Shown piece by piece: positions 54,175 to 62,838 of a DNA stretch of 64,000 nt. The stretch's first letter is position 1; the number at the start of each line of letters is the position of its first letter. The stretch lies in contig CAJLRL010000004.1 of assembly GCA_905209075.1 (NCBI GenBank), positions 62,001-126,000 of the forward strand, given 5' to 3'. A program made the translations under genes and the position numbers. This stretch comes from an uncultured Lachnospiraceae bacterium (GTDB taxonomy: Bacteria; Bacillota; Clostridia; Lachnospirales; Lachnospiraceae). The notes beneath the pieces were generated by a model. It ran no database searches, was not told the DNA's origin, and was given only the letters and a program-made list of their open reading frames with translations.

Positions 54175-55485
54175 ATGAGTAAATTATTTAAAAATCTTAA
54201 CAAAAAAGAATTGTCATGGGTGCTTTATGATGTTGGAAATTCTGCTTACACATTATTAGCATGTGCACTTATTCCGATATGGTATAAAAGCCTTGCTATA
54301 GGTAATGGAAGCGGACAGATCTCATCAGATAAGGCGACTGCATATTATTCGCTTGCAATATCGATAATGACGGTGATATCTGCTTTTATCGGACCGGTAT
54401 GTGGTATAATAGCAGACAGACGGGGAATGAAAAAGATAATGTTTTCGGGCTCCGTAGTACTTGGAGTCGCAGCATGCATCTTAACCGGATTTGCACCATC
54501 ATGGATGTTTTTCATTGTGATCTATGTTGCGACAAAGATATTATACAATGCTTCTTTAGTATTTTATGATTCTATGATTAACGACATAACGACAGATGAG
54601 AGGATGGATCAGGTTTCTTCATATGGATTTGCATGGGGATATCTTGGGTCATGCGTACCATTTCTTGCAGCACTTGCAGCATACATATGTGGTCCGGATA
54701 TGCTAGGGTTGATCTCAAACAGGACGTCGATGATAATAGGGTTTACTGTAACCGGAATATGGTGGCTTGCGGTAACGATCCCGCTTATGAAAAATTATAA
54801 GCAGATCAATTACACAGACGGAGAAAAAATCCGCATATTTGATGGAATCATAAGTATATTCCGGACTATAAAGAAAATTGCAACAAAAGATAAAAAAGTC
54901 GGACTATTCCTTATAGCATTTTTCTTATATATAGATGGTGTGGGAACAATAATAGATAATTGCATAAATATTGGAACGGATCTTAATCTTAATGCAGCAG
55001 GTCAGGTGATATTTCTGTTATTTACGCAGATCGTTGCATGTATAGGATCACTTATATTTGGAAGATTGTCAAAAAAATATGACACAATTAATCTGATCTA
55101 TGTATGTATAGCAGGATATTTTGTTGTATGTATTTATGCTCTTATGCTGAAAAACCTGATCAGTTTTGGAATACTTGCATTTGGAGTCGGATGTTTTCAG
55201 GGTGCGATCCAGGCATTGTCACGTTCGTATTTTGCAAAAATCATACCGGCAGAAAATTCGGGAGAATATTTCGGAATATATGATATATTTGCAAAAGGTG
55301 CATCGTTTCTTGGCTCTGCTGTTATAGCAGGTGTGAAATTTGCAGGAGGTACGATCAATGTTGCGGTAGCTGCGCAGGCAATATTTTTTGCGCTGGGATT
55401 TATTTTTCTCCAATATGCAAATCGTTATGGTGAAAAGAATACAAATTCTACGATCATAAAAAACTCCGATTTTGCAAAGTTATGA
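54175..55485 (+). CDS. MFS transporter of the UMF1 / Atg22-like family
   Basis: 436 residues with about twelve transmembrane segments. The N-terminal ELSWVLYDVGNSAYTLLA is the hallmark of the Atg22-like group, and the MFS loop ADRRGMKKIM follows TM2. Bacterial members are thought to export small solutes such as amino acids; the substrate is unknown here. The start is ATG 54175 with AAGGGAG. It begins 96 bases after jetC and is followed 60 bases later by a glycerophosphodiesterase. Confidence 0.88.
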   Translation: MSKLFKNLNKKELSWVLYDVGNSAYTLLACALIPIWYKSLAIGNGSGQISSDKATAYYSLAISIMTVISAFIGPVCGIIADRRGMKKIMFSGSVVLGVAACILTGFAPSWMFFIVIYVATKILYNASLVFYDSMINDITTDERMDQVSSYGFAWGYLGSCVPFLAALAAYICGPDMLGLISNRTSMIIGFTVTGIWWLAVTIPLMKNYKQINYTDGEKIRIFDGIISIFRTIKKIATKDKKVGLFLIAFFLYIDGVGTIIDNCINIGTDLNLNAAGQVIFLLFTQIVACIGSLIFGRLSKKYDTINLIYVCIAGYFVVCIYALMLKNLISFGILAFGVGCFQGAIQALSRSYFAKIIPAENSGEYFGIYDIFAKGASFLGSAVIAGVKFAGGTINVAVAAQAIFFALGFIFLQYANRYGEKNTNSTIIKNSDFAKL

Positions 55486-55545
55486 TACTAAAATAATAGA
55501 AAGCTTAAGCTGGCGGTATATACAAATGAAAGAAGGAAAATTAAC

Positions 55546-56289
55546 ATGGCAGACGAACTAAAAACGAAAGTATGGGCGCACAGAGGTGCATCAGGATATG
55601 TGCCGGAGAACACGCTGGAAGCATTTTTGAAAGCAGCAGAGATGGGAGCGGATGGAATAGAGCTTGATGTGCAGCTTACAAAAGATGATGAAATGGTAGT
55701 GATACATGATGAAACCATTGACAGGGTAAGCGGTGAGAGCGGATTTGTAAAAGATTTCACTTTGAAAGAATTAAAGGCGCTTGATGTATCAAAGCATATG
55801 AAAGAATATGACAAGAAAACAACGATACCGACACTTGAAGAAGTGTTCGAGTGTTTAAAAGACACAAATATGATGATAAATATCGAACTGAAAAACGGTG
55901 TGATATTTTACAAAAATCTTGAGGAAAAGGTTATAAATCTAATAGATAAGTATAAAATGATGGATCGGATATGGTGCTCATCATTTAATCATGAGTCTAT
56001 AGTCAGGGTAAAAAAGTTATGTCCTGATATGAAATGTGGGCTGCTGTTTTCTGACATAGTTGTAAATCCTGCGGAATATGCTCATAACCTTCATGTGGAG
56101 GCTCTTCATCCGGCAGTATATCATATGCAGGATGAAAAATATATCGAAAAGGCGCATGGCAGGGATCTCGAAACGCATATATGGACTGTAAATGATAAGA
56201 AATACATGAGGAAACTTGTAAAGGCCGGGGCAGATGCAATTATCACGAATTATCCTGATATTGCGATCGGGGTAGTGAAAAAAATATAA
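55546..56289 (+). CDS. Glycerophosphodiester phosphodiesterase
   Basis: 247 residues. A TIM barrel of the GDPD family, hydrolysing glycerophosphodiesters to glycerol-3-phosphate and alcohol. HRGASGYVPENTLEAF gives the first catalytic His and substrate Arg/Glu, and GADGIELDVQLTKDDEMVV supplies the metal Glu/Asp with IHDETIDR, the second His. WTVNDKKYMRKLVKAGADAI and TNYPD close the barrel. No signal peptide, so it acts in the cytoplasm (UgpQ type). The start is ATG 55546 with AAGGAAA. Confidence 0.94.
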   Translation: MADELKTKVWAHRGASGYVPENTLEAFLKAAEMGADGIELDVQLTKDDEMVVIHDETIDRVSGESGFVKDFTLKELKALDVSKHMKEYDKKTTIPTLEEVFECLKDTNMMINIELKNGVIFYKNLEEKVINLIDKYKMMDRIWCSSFNHESIVRVKKLCPDMKCGLLFSDIVVNPAEYAHNLHVEALHPAVYHMQDEKYIEKAHGRDLETHIWTVNDKKYMRKLVKAGADAIITNYPDIAIGVVKKI

Positions 56290-56352
56290 TAATGCGATAT
56301 AATTGGCATATTGATTCTGAGAGTACATTCTATTAAAAAAGGAGGATTCAAT

Positions 56353-56826
56353 ATGCCATTTTATTTAGCGGAGGGCGCAGTCGTAAAGGGAGATGTTACA
56401 TTAGGAGACGATGCGAGTGTATGGTACAACGCAACTATACGGGGGGATTCAAATCCGGTCGTAATAGGTGAGCGTACAAATGTACAGGACAATGCGGTGA
56501 TCCACGTGGAGCTTACCCATCCTGTAAATATCGGGAAAAATGTGACAATAGGACATGGTGCGATAGTGCATGGATGTGAAATAGGTGATAATACTCTTAT
56601 AGGGATGGGAGCAATTATACTAAACGGTGCAAAGATCGGAAAAAACTGCATAATTGGTGCAGGAGCGCTTGTCACACAAAATAGTATTATTCCTGATGGA
56701 ACACTTGCATTTGGAAACCCTGCAAAGGTCATAAGAAAGCTGACTCCGGAAGAGATCGGATCAAATAAGGAAAATGCCCTTCACTATGTGGAGGCATCAA
56801 AAGAACAGCTTGGAGGTAGCTTATAA
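56353..56826 (+). CDS. Gamma-carbonic-anhydrase-like hexapeptide-repeat protein
   Basis: 157 residues, a left-handed beta helix of the YrdA/CaiE group. Hexapeptide repeats run through GDDASVWYNATIRGD, IGERTNVQDNAVIHV and GKNVTIGHGAIVHGCEIGD, with the metal His set (H in AVIHV, GHGAIVHG) retained. The role may be zinc- or iron-dependent hydration, or none, since many members lack measured activity. Start ATG 56353 with AAAGGAGG; the upstream in-frame ATG 56311 is not needed. The larC gene starts one base after its stop, so the two are coupled. Confidence 0.9.
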   Translation: MPFYLAEGAVVKGDVTLGDDASVWYNATIRGDSNPVVIGERTNVQDNAVIHVELTHPVNIGKNVTIGHGAIVHGCEIGDNTLIGMGAIILNGAKIGKNCIIGAGALVTQNSIIPDGTLAFGNPAKVIRKLTPEEIGSNKENALHYVEASKEQLGGSL

Positions 56827-56827
56827 A

Positions 56828-58216
56828 ATGAAGACGCTATACTTAGAATGTGGAATGGGTGCTGCGGGAGATATGCTTACAGCCGCACTCCTTGATTTAT
56901 TTAAAGAACCGGAGCAGATAATAGATAAATTAAACCGTATAGGTATTCCAAAAGTAAAATATGTAATCGAAGATAGCGAAAAATGCGGCATAAAAGGTAT
57001 GCACGTGAGAGTACTCGTAGATGGAATCGAGGAAGCTCCGGCTGATATGGACGAGACTTTTGCACATAAAGAAATGAATGACCATATGCACAATGATCAT
57101 ATGCACAATGATCACATGCACAATGATCACATGCACAATGATCACATGCACAATGTTGACATGAACAACGCTGACATGAACAACGATCACATGAACAACG
57201 ATCATATACACGATGAGCATGTACACGATTATCAGCCGGGACACCACGCACATCATCATTCATCGATGCACGATATAGAAAACATCATACAAGGCCTTGA
57301 TGTAAATGATAATGTAAAGAAAAATGCAGTGGAAGTGTATAAGCTTATCGCTGAAGCAGAAAGCAACGTACACGGAAAGACCGTGGATGAAATACATTTT
57401 CATGAAGTTGGAAGTCTGGATGCGGTTGCAGATGTAGTGGCAGTATGCTATCTGATAGATGGATTAAATCCTGATAATATCATTGCATCGCCGGTGCGCA
57501 TGGGATATGGGCATGTGCATTGTGCGCATGGAATCCTTCCGGTGCCGGCGCCGGCGACAGCACTTATTTTACAGAAAATGCCTGTATATGCGGGAGAACT
57601 AGAGGGGGAATTCTGCACTCCGACAGGGGCGGCACTTCTTAAACATTTTGTGAAAGAATACGGAAATATGCCGGTTATGAGTATAGAAAATACAGGCTAT
57701 GGTATGGGTAGTAAAAATTTTCCGATCGCAAACTGTCTCAGGGCATATATTGGGGAAAATGCAGACTCAGATGGTATATATGAAAAGGATAAGATACATG
57801 ACAAAATTATAGAATTAAGATGCAATCTCGATGATATGGCACCTGAAGATATCGCATACGCAACAGAGCTTCTTATGGATGAGGGAGCCTGTGATGTTTA
57901 CACACTAAATATACAGATGAAAAAGAACAGACCGGGAATAATGCTCTGCTGTATGTGTAAACAGAATGAGAAGGAAAAGTTTGCCGGCCTTATATTTAAA
58001 CATACATCGACAATCGGGATACGTGAGTATGAGTGTAACAGATATATTTTGAAACGTGAAAATATAGTTATCGATACCGGTTATGGAAAGGTACAGGCGA
58101 AAAAGTCAGAAGGCTATGGAACAAAGAGGATTAAGGCGGAATACGAAGATATTGCCAGAATAGCAAAAGAGACGGGTCTGCCGATAAGCGAGGTACGGAA
58201 AAAAATAAATATATAG
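56828..58216 (+). CDS. larC: Nickel-pincer cofactor protein LarC with His-rich repeat
   Basis: 462 residues. LarC inserts nickel into the pyridinium-bis-thiocarboxylate precursor of the lactate-racemase cofactor. Family blocks are YLECGMGAAGDMLTAALLDL, VDEIHFHEVGSLDAVADVV, GHVHCAHGILPVPAPATA and ELRCNLDDMAPEDIAYATE. LarC1 and LarC2 parts are one continuous frame here; some lactobacilli need a frameshift. Residues about 84-150 form a His-rich insert: five copies of NDHMH then related pentapeptides and HHAHHHSSMHD, probably for holding nickel. Start ATG 56828 with GGAGG inside the previous gene. The other lar genes are not in the window. Confidence 0.92.
   Translation: MKTLYLECGMGAAGDMLTAALLDLFKEPEQIIDKLNRIGIPKVKYVIEDSEKCGIKGMHVRVLVDGIEEAPADMDETFAHKEMNDHMHNDHMHNDHMHNDHMHNDHMHNVDMNNADMNNDHMNNDHIHDEHVHDYQPGHHAHHHSSMHDIENIIQGLDVNDNVKKNAVEVYKLIAEAESNVHGKTVDEIHFHEVGSLDAVADVVAVCYLIDGLNPDNIIASPVRMGYGHVHCAHGILPVPAPATALILQKMPVYAGELEGEFCTPTGAALLKHFVKEYGNMPVMSIENTGYGMGSKNFPIANCLRAYIGENADSDGIYEKDKIHDKIIELRCNLDDMAPEDIAYATELLMDEGACDVYTLNIQMKKNRPGIMLCCMCKQNEKEKFAGLIFKHTSTIGIREYECNRYILKRENIVIDTGYGKVQAKKSEGYGTKRIKAEYEDIARIAKETGLPISEVRKKINI
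57077..57226 (+). repeat. 15-bp tandem repeat inside larC (10 units)
   Basis: Ten in-frame 15-base units. The first five all encode NDHMH with only a C/T wobble change (GATCAC/GATCAT), and the later five drift to NVDMN, NADMN, NDHMN, NDHIH and DEHVH. Near-identity of the first units suggests recent expansion by slippage. Confidence 0.9.
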
Positions 58217-58250
58217 TGGATAAAAATCTAAGAGAGGAAGTTAAGTTATA

Positions 58251-59888
58251 ATGTTGAGTAAAAAACAGGCAACAGCCATAATAAAAAGTTATTTTGGAAA
58301 AAATCCACTGGAATGTCACAGTTTCTACGATGCATCCCAGAGAATAGATAAAATATGTTTATATCATGATGATTTTTCAGAGGAGATCGTGGATAACAAT
58401 AATAAGGCTGCGGTAGATATGGAAAGTGGATATTCGTATATTGATGATATAACATGGGATGATCTGGAGATGGATGATGTATTCCTGCGCATAAACCATA
58501 CGGACAGCTTTGCAGGAGAACAGATTTTGTATCATAAGCTGCATGATGTATCGGCAGCCGGCAATCAGGAAAAATTTGAAAAAAGGCAGCAGTTTCTAAA
58601 GGAAAATGAAAAAAAGCGTATTGAGATCGAGCAGAATCTTTTCGCAATAGGCAAAAATAAAAACGACTACTACATGATGTCATTTTTGAAAAATACTGAT
58701 AAATGGAAAGTCGGAAATGAAATTTTGATGTATATCATGCAGTTCATTCTCGTATTTTTCATAGTATCATTTGCATGCACCCGGCTGGATATTATGGGCG
58801 TGGGGGCAGTGCTGACAGCATTTATAAATATATCTATTTATATGCGCATAAAACAGAAATACGAAGTGTTTTTTGAATCTCTTGGAAATTTTAAAAATAT
58901 ATATAATTTTGCAAGATGGATCGTAAAAGATGAGACACTGGGCGATATATTTGCGGACGATAAGACGAAAGCATCTGTTGAAAAACTAAAGAGGATGACA
59001 AATGCAATTGTAAGCTTGAATACCAGAAAGCAGGGAACTATGTCGGGTGATCTCGGATCTATCGTAGCAGAATATCTGATGGCCGTTACACTTATAGATG
59101 TTGCGGCATTTAACAGGACTATGAAGATAATTGAGAATAAACAAACAGATGTCATAGGGCTTATTGAATTTGCAGGGGATATAGATGCACAGATATCAGT
59201 TCTTTCATATAGGCAGAGTATGGAAGGTGGCTGGTGCAGGCCGGAGTATAACAGTGAGGGGATCTCGGCAGAGCAGCTTGTCCATCCGCTGCTTGGAAAT
59301 CCGGTTGCTAATGATTTTGCGGTAAAAACAAGAGCGATAATAACAGGAGCAAACGCATCCGGCAAATCAACATTTATGAAAGCGGCAGCGATAAATATGC
59401 TTCTGGCCCAGACTATCAATACCTGTACGGCTAAGTCTTTTAAAGCATCGCATATGTATGTGATGACCTGTATGTCTCTCCGGGATGATGTGCTTTCGGG
59501 CGAAAGCTACTATTTCAGGGAGGCAAGATATCTAAAGAGAATGATAGATGTGATCGACAGCAGGAATAATGTACTTTGTGTAGTAGATGAAATATTAAAG
59601 GGAACAAATACACATGAGAGAATAGCTGCATCTAAGGCAATCCTTGATTATATTGCGAAAGATAACTGCATTGCCCTGATCGCAACACATGATATGGAAC
59701 TTACAGAGACGGATCTGTACAATAAATTTTATTTTGACAGTACGGTTTTAAATGATGATATAGTATTTGATTATAAGATCCATGAAGGTATCGGTGGAAA
59801 ATCAAATGCCATAGCATTGCTTGAGATACTCGGTTACCCAAAGACTATAGTAGAAAGAGCAAGGCGTGGAGCAGAAAGGAAAGTATGA
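58251..59888 (+). CDS. Membrane-anchored MutS-family ATPase
   Basis: 545 residues. The N-terminal half has a helical clamp-like region and two adjacent transmembrane helices (IMQFILVFFIVSFACT, about 164-180, and MGVGAVLTAFINISIYM, about 186-203). The C-terminal half is the MutS ABC-type ATPase: Walker A TGANASGKSTF (about 367-377), SYYFREARYLK, Walker B VLCVVDEILKGTNTHERIAA, and the D-loop/H-loop ALIATHD. It lacks the MutS mismatch-recognition (Phe-x-Glu) domain, so it is not a repair MutS. Membrane MutS-like proteins of this sort are common in Clostridia without known function. Start ATG 58251. Confidence 0.88.
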   Translation: MLSKKQATAIIKSYFGKNPLECHSFYDASQRIDKICLYHDDFSEEIVDNNNKAAVDMESGYSYIDDITWDDLEMDDVFLRINHTDSFAGEQILYHKLHDVSAAGNQEKFEKRQQFLKENEKKRIEIEQNLFAIGKNKNDYYMMSFLKNTDKWKVGNEILMYIMQFILVFFIVSFACTRLDIMGVGAVLTAFINISIYMRIKQKYEVFFESLGNFKNIYNFARWIVKDETLGDIFADDKTKASVEKLKRMTNAIVSLNTRKQGTMSGDLGSIVAEYLMAVTLIDVAAFNRTMKIIENKQTDVIGLIEFAGDIDAQISVLSYRQSMEGGWCRPEYNSEGISAEQLVHPLLGNPVANDFAVKTRAIITGANASGKSTFMKAAAINMLLAQTINTCTAKSFKASHMYVMTCMSLRDDVLSGESYYFREARYLKRMIDVIDSRNNVLCVVDEILKGTNTHERIAASKAILDYIAKDNCIALIATHDMELTETDLYNKFYFDSTVLNDDIVFDYKIHEGIGGKSNAIALLEILGYPKTIVERARRGAERKV

Positions 59889-60007
59889 ATCCGTTTATTA
59901 AAATGCTCAATGATGCCGCAGAAGATCCGGATGTGGTATCGATCAAGATGACACTTTACCGTGTAGCGGACAGAAGTAAAATAATCGAGGCACTTTTTAA
60001 ATATTGA
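59885..60007 (+). pseudogene. Internal scrap of polyphosphate kinase (ppk1)
   Basis: A 40-codon frame starting ATG 59885, overlapping the MutS-like stop (ATGA). Its product (MNPFIKMLNDAAEDPDVVSI then KMTLYRVADRSKIIEALFKY) matches only the block before the first catalytic region of Ppk1, where bacterial enzymes read close to 'P-F-x-x-L-L-x-x-A-A-x-D-P-x-V-x-S-I-K-x-T-x-Y-R'. About 340 residues before it and 300 after are missing, and its end runs into the convergent GGDEF gene. It is a deletion remnant; no function is proposed. Confidence 0.72.
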
Positions 60008-61715
60008 TACTATCCTTTATTTTGCGTTTGTTTTCATACATTTTAGAATCTGCTTCACGTATAGCATCGTCAATTGAGCGTTTTATATCTTTACGCAGAA
60101 TAGAATAGCCCATCGCAACTGTTATAGGCATATATGTATCATCATCAATATGCAGATCGCCATAGGATTGCGAAAGGGACACAGTTATTTCCTTAAACCT
60201 GTTTTCGGCATCATTATCTTTCGATATAAATACAAATTCATCTCCACCTATCCGGTAGCATTTTCCGAGGTCACTGAGATTGTTTTGCAGACAGTCTGCA
60301 ACAGACTTTATGAGCTCATCTCCTTTTATGTGTCCATATGTATCATTTACGAATTTAAGATTGTTTACATCAAATACTGCGACAAGCAGCTCGCGATATC
60401 CGTTGCTGCTGATGTTCTTTATCTCCTCCATATATGATGTACGGTTCAACATATCTGTAAGTCCGTCGTGGTATGCAAGTCTGCTTAAAAGCTTCATCCG
60501 GATATTTGCCTGATAGTTTGAACGCAGATAAGATATGATCTGCAATGTATCAAGAAACAGAAAAAGCAGCACGCCGATTCGTGTAAAGAAGCTTGTTTCA
60601 GCGGAGAGCCTTGTCCAGTGCAGAACGATATCTATTGATACGGCGCTTAAAAAACAGATACAGCCGATATTATGGTATATAGTATTCTTGTTTCTCCTAA
60701 GGATGCCGGTTATAACTGCATGTACAACTAAAATAATAGATATACCATATATAATATGTGTTATTATTAAAGTTTCATGAAAGTCTTTTATGTTAAGAAG
60801 CGAAAGCATAAAGCGGAGTATAAAGCTTATGCTGCTAATTGCCGTTATTAAATTCACAATTCGTTGTGAATATTCGTTATACATACGTCCCATAAATAAA
60901 AATAATGGCGGAAGGATCAGCGGCATAAGAATTTCAGCCTGCATATGGAAAATATGTGCATTCTGGAAAAACAGCTGCATTATCCTGCAGTCCATTATCA
61001 TAAATAAACCTATAATAGTGGCGAAAACACCGAGGTAAAGCATTTCGGCTCCTATCATATGTTTACGATAAAGAGGGATAAATAAAAATATAAAACATAA
61101 TCCAAACACAGTAATTACCAGACTGAGACTGAATGCAGGCAGTCTCTGCCGGATGTGGGATAGTATTATATCTTTACCATCACCGATGTATATGTCTGAA
61201 ATTTTCCCGCTTCCATCACAGTATGGATTATCTATATCCAAAGTGACTGTATGACCGGAATATTTTTTATCTATATTGATCTGTACAAAAGACGCACCGG
61301 GAGTTTTTCCCAGCAGGCGTGTTGTGTAGGAATCCGGTTTGTATATAAGTTCATCGTCAATATAAACATATACATTTGATGTTTTCAGAAAGAAAAACAA
61401 CTTACTGTCATGTGATAAGAGTGGAATAGTATTGTGAACCATGTATTTCCCGGTTATGTGTGACAGATCGGCTTTAGAACCATTGTCAGTAACCCATCCA
61501 TTTGAAAAGCTTTCATAATCGCATGAAATAGTTTCCCGGTTGCCGGGGATTGAACATAAAACAATGATCGAAATTATAGTGGCGATTATCGAAAACAGAA
61601 AAATTATCTTGGGTATTTTATTGAGTGTTTTAAGATGTCTGTTTTTTGAATTGTTCATTATATTCTTTGCTTTCTGATAATTGGAATAAACTAATAAAAC
61701 ATTTGCTTCGCTCAT
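59997..61715 (-). CDS. Membrane diguanylate cyclase (GGDEF) with 7TMR-like region
   Basis: 572 residues from the longest start. One N-terminal transmembrane helix (IIFLFSIIATIISIIVLC), an extracellular domain of about 130 residues with beta-strand character (7TMR-DISM-like), about seven further helices (about 195-390), then a GGDEF domain (AYHDGLTDMLNRTSYMEEI, FDVNNLKFVNDTYGHIKGDE, YRIGGDEFVF). Active-site residues are intact, so c-di-GMP synthesis is expected. The inhibitory RxxD site before GGDEF reads NLSD, so product inhibition may be absent. An alternative ATG at 61658 would remove 19 residues. The start lies inside a palindromic repeat that also provides its promoter. Its 3' end overlaps the ppk scrap. 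Confidence 0.87.
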   Translation of the reverse strand: MSEANVLLVYSNYQKAKNIMNNSKNRHLKTLNKIPKIIFLFSIIATIISIIVLCSIPGNRETISCDYESFSNGWVTDNGSKADLSHITGKYMVHNTIPLLSHDSKLFFFLKTSNVYVYIDDELIYKPDSYTTRLLGKTPGASFVQINIDKKYSGHTVTLDIDNPYCDGSGKISDIYIGDGKDIILSHIRQRLPAFSLSLVITVFGLCFIFLFIPLYRKHMIGAEMLYLGVFATIIGLFMIMDCRIMQLFFQNAHIFHMQAEILMPLILPPLFLFMGRMYNEYSQRIVNLITAISSISFILRFMLSLLNIKDFHETLIITHIIYGISIILVVHAVITGILRRNKNTIYHNIGCICFLSAVSIDIVLHWTRLSAETSFFTRIGVLLFLFLDTLQIISYLRSNYQANIRMKLLSRLAYHDGLTDMLNRTSYMEEIKNISSNGYRELLVAVFDVNNLKFVNDTYGHIKGDELIKSVADCLQNNLSDLGKCYRIGGDEFVFISKDNDAENRFKEITVSLSQSYGDLHIDDDTYMPITVAMGYSILRKDIKRSIDDAIREADSKMYENKRKIKDSINI

Positions 61716-61804
61716 TATATCATGTGCTTACGCACATGATAGCCTGCGGCTGATACCTATGCGCATTCGCGCTGATATAATTCGCTTACGCTCATTATAT
61801 CATG
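61705..61804 (-). repeat. Direct and inverted repeat unit in the GGDEF leader
   Basis: The word CGCTCATTATATCATG occurs at 61709-61724 and 61789-61804. Between them lie a perfect hairpin ATCATGTGC-TTAC-GCACATGAT (61719-61740) and an inverted pair TGATATAAT (61773-61781) / ATTATATCA (61794-61802). Both direct copies carry a TATAAT on the - strand; one overlaps the longest GGDEF start codon. Confidence 0.72.
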
Positions 61805-61822
61805 AAAAAAATATTGCAACAA
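61794..61822 (-). promoter_or_regulatory. Promoter of the GGDEF gene
   Basis: On the - strand TTGTTG (61817-61822), 17 bases, TATAAT (61794-61799). The -10 box is part of the palindromic repeat that follows. Confidence 0.6.
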
Positions 61823-61862
61823 GGGATTTAGTACTTATATATTATTGGGAAAATGATCGGAA

Positions 61863-62024
61863 TATTTTAAGTTACTGTTCACACGCAAGCTTGACACTGC
61901 GCTGTCAAGCTATGCGCCATAGTGTTAATTATTGAGTGATTACAGCCCTGCCTCGTAGAGGCATTTTAAATGGGCTGTAATCGTTGCTGGTCGCACTGTT
62001 AGGTGTGAACAGTAACTATTTTAA
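61863..62024. mobile_element. MITE-like element, 146 bp, with inverted ends and 8-bp target duplication
   Basis: The element spans 61871-62016, from GTTACTGTTCACAC to GTGTGAACAGTAAC: perfect 14-bp terminal inverted repeats. It is flanked by TATTTTAA at 61863-61870 and 62017-62024. It has no ORF. Internal hairpins are GCTTGACA/TGTCAAGC (61889-61910), GATTACAGCCC/GGGCTGTAATC (61938-61982) and, nested, TGCCTC/GAGGCA. Its last 34 bases recur at 46919-46952. Confidence 0.75.
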
Positions 62025-62036
62025 ATCGAAATAAAT

Positions 62037-62078
62037 AAAAAAACTTCGCACAGCAGAATGCTTTGTGCGGAGTTTTTT
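62037..62078 (-). terminator. Terminator of the DUF1275 gene (overlaps its stop codon)
   Basis: Stem AAAACTTCGCACA / TGTGCGGAGTTTT (one G-U) with T-runs at both outer edges, so it ends the - strand DUF1275 transcript and could also work on the + strand. Confidence 0.85.
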
Positions 62079-62784
62079 ATTTGACAGTATTTCTTGATGG
62101 TAAGCTGCTGCTTTTAGATTCAACGGTTATCGTATGGTATTCAAAGACCGGGCTTACCAGAATAAGTGCAGTCATTATTGGCAGAAACGTAAGCCATATT
62201 CCCTTTTCTGATAAAAACTTAACGGCGTAATATCCAAAAAGCACACCAATGTGAAAGAAGATAAGAGTATCGGTAAATATCCATGCTCTTCTTTTTTGAG
62301 CCAGATCCTTTTCCCTTATATATTTTGTCCATGACAAAAGAGTCTGTTTATAATTATTTGTAGAAAAGATCGTTGAGCTGTTGTAACAATCAGGGTCAGT
62401 AAATGTCTGCCATTGATATGCATTTAAAATAAATACAGGGAATAATGCCAGAAGTGGATTTGCCGAAAGTGGTATAAGTCCTGAGATTGCTATGCATAGA
62501 ACTTCAAATATCAAGGCTATGTAATATTTGTATTTAGGCAGGTAAAGCGGAATAAGGAATGCTGCAACGATCGCAATTCCGTAACCTATGAAAATGCTTA
62601 CACGGATAAGCGCATCGTAAAATTTTAAATCAGCGAAATCCAGAACCATTTCTATAAGGTTCATTGTCTGGGCAGCACCGAAGTTCCCACCACGCACAAG
62701 GATAGCATACGCACCGGTAAGTCCTCCGATAAATGCCATATTAAAATGTAGTAAAATCCTTTTATGTCTGATCAACCAATTCAT
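62077..62784 (-). CDS. YoaK-family (DUF1275) membrane protein
   Basis: 235 residues with six hydrophobic segments. The family signature is GGLTGAYAILVRGGNFGAAQT near the N-terminus and the middle YQWQTFTDPDCYNSSTIFS. Function is unknown; members are small integral membrane proteins. The start is ATG 62784, with GGTG just upstream; the GTG at 62796 is in frame but overlaps that site. A clear promoter lies at 62802-62830. Confidence 0.85.
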   Translation of the reverse strand: MNWLIRHKRILLHFNMAFIGGLTGAYAILVRGGNFGAAQTMNLIEMVLDFADLKFYDALIRVSIFIGYGIAIVAAFLIPLYLPKYKYYIALIFEVLCIAISGLIPLSANPLLALFPVFILNAYQWQTFTDPDCYNSSTIFSTNNYKQTLLSWTKYIREKDLAQKRRAWIFTDTLIFFHIGVLFGYYAVKFLSEKGIWLTFLPIMTALILVSPVFEYHTITVESKSSSLPSRNTVK

Positions 62785-62801
62785 ATTTATCACCAACGCC
62801 T

Positions 62802-62830
62802 ATTATAGAACTATAGCTATTAAAATGCAA
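62802..62830 (-). promoter_or_regulatory. Promoter of the DUF1275 gene
   Basis: On the - strand TTGCAT (62825-62830), 17 bases, TATAAT (62802-62807), giving a very short leader. It sits eight bases outside the large palindrome. Confidence 0.78.
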
Positions 62831-62838
62831 ACTCAAAT

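Noticed and set aside
54175..55485. Candidate JetD position after jetC
   Set aside because: The ORF is a twelve-helix Atg22-like MFS transporter with no nuclease motif.
57077..57226. Possible CRISPR or intergenic repeat
   Set aside because: The 15-bp units are in frame inside larC and encode a His-rich arm.
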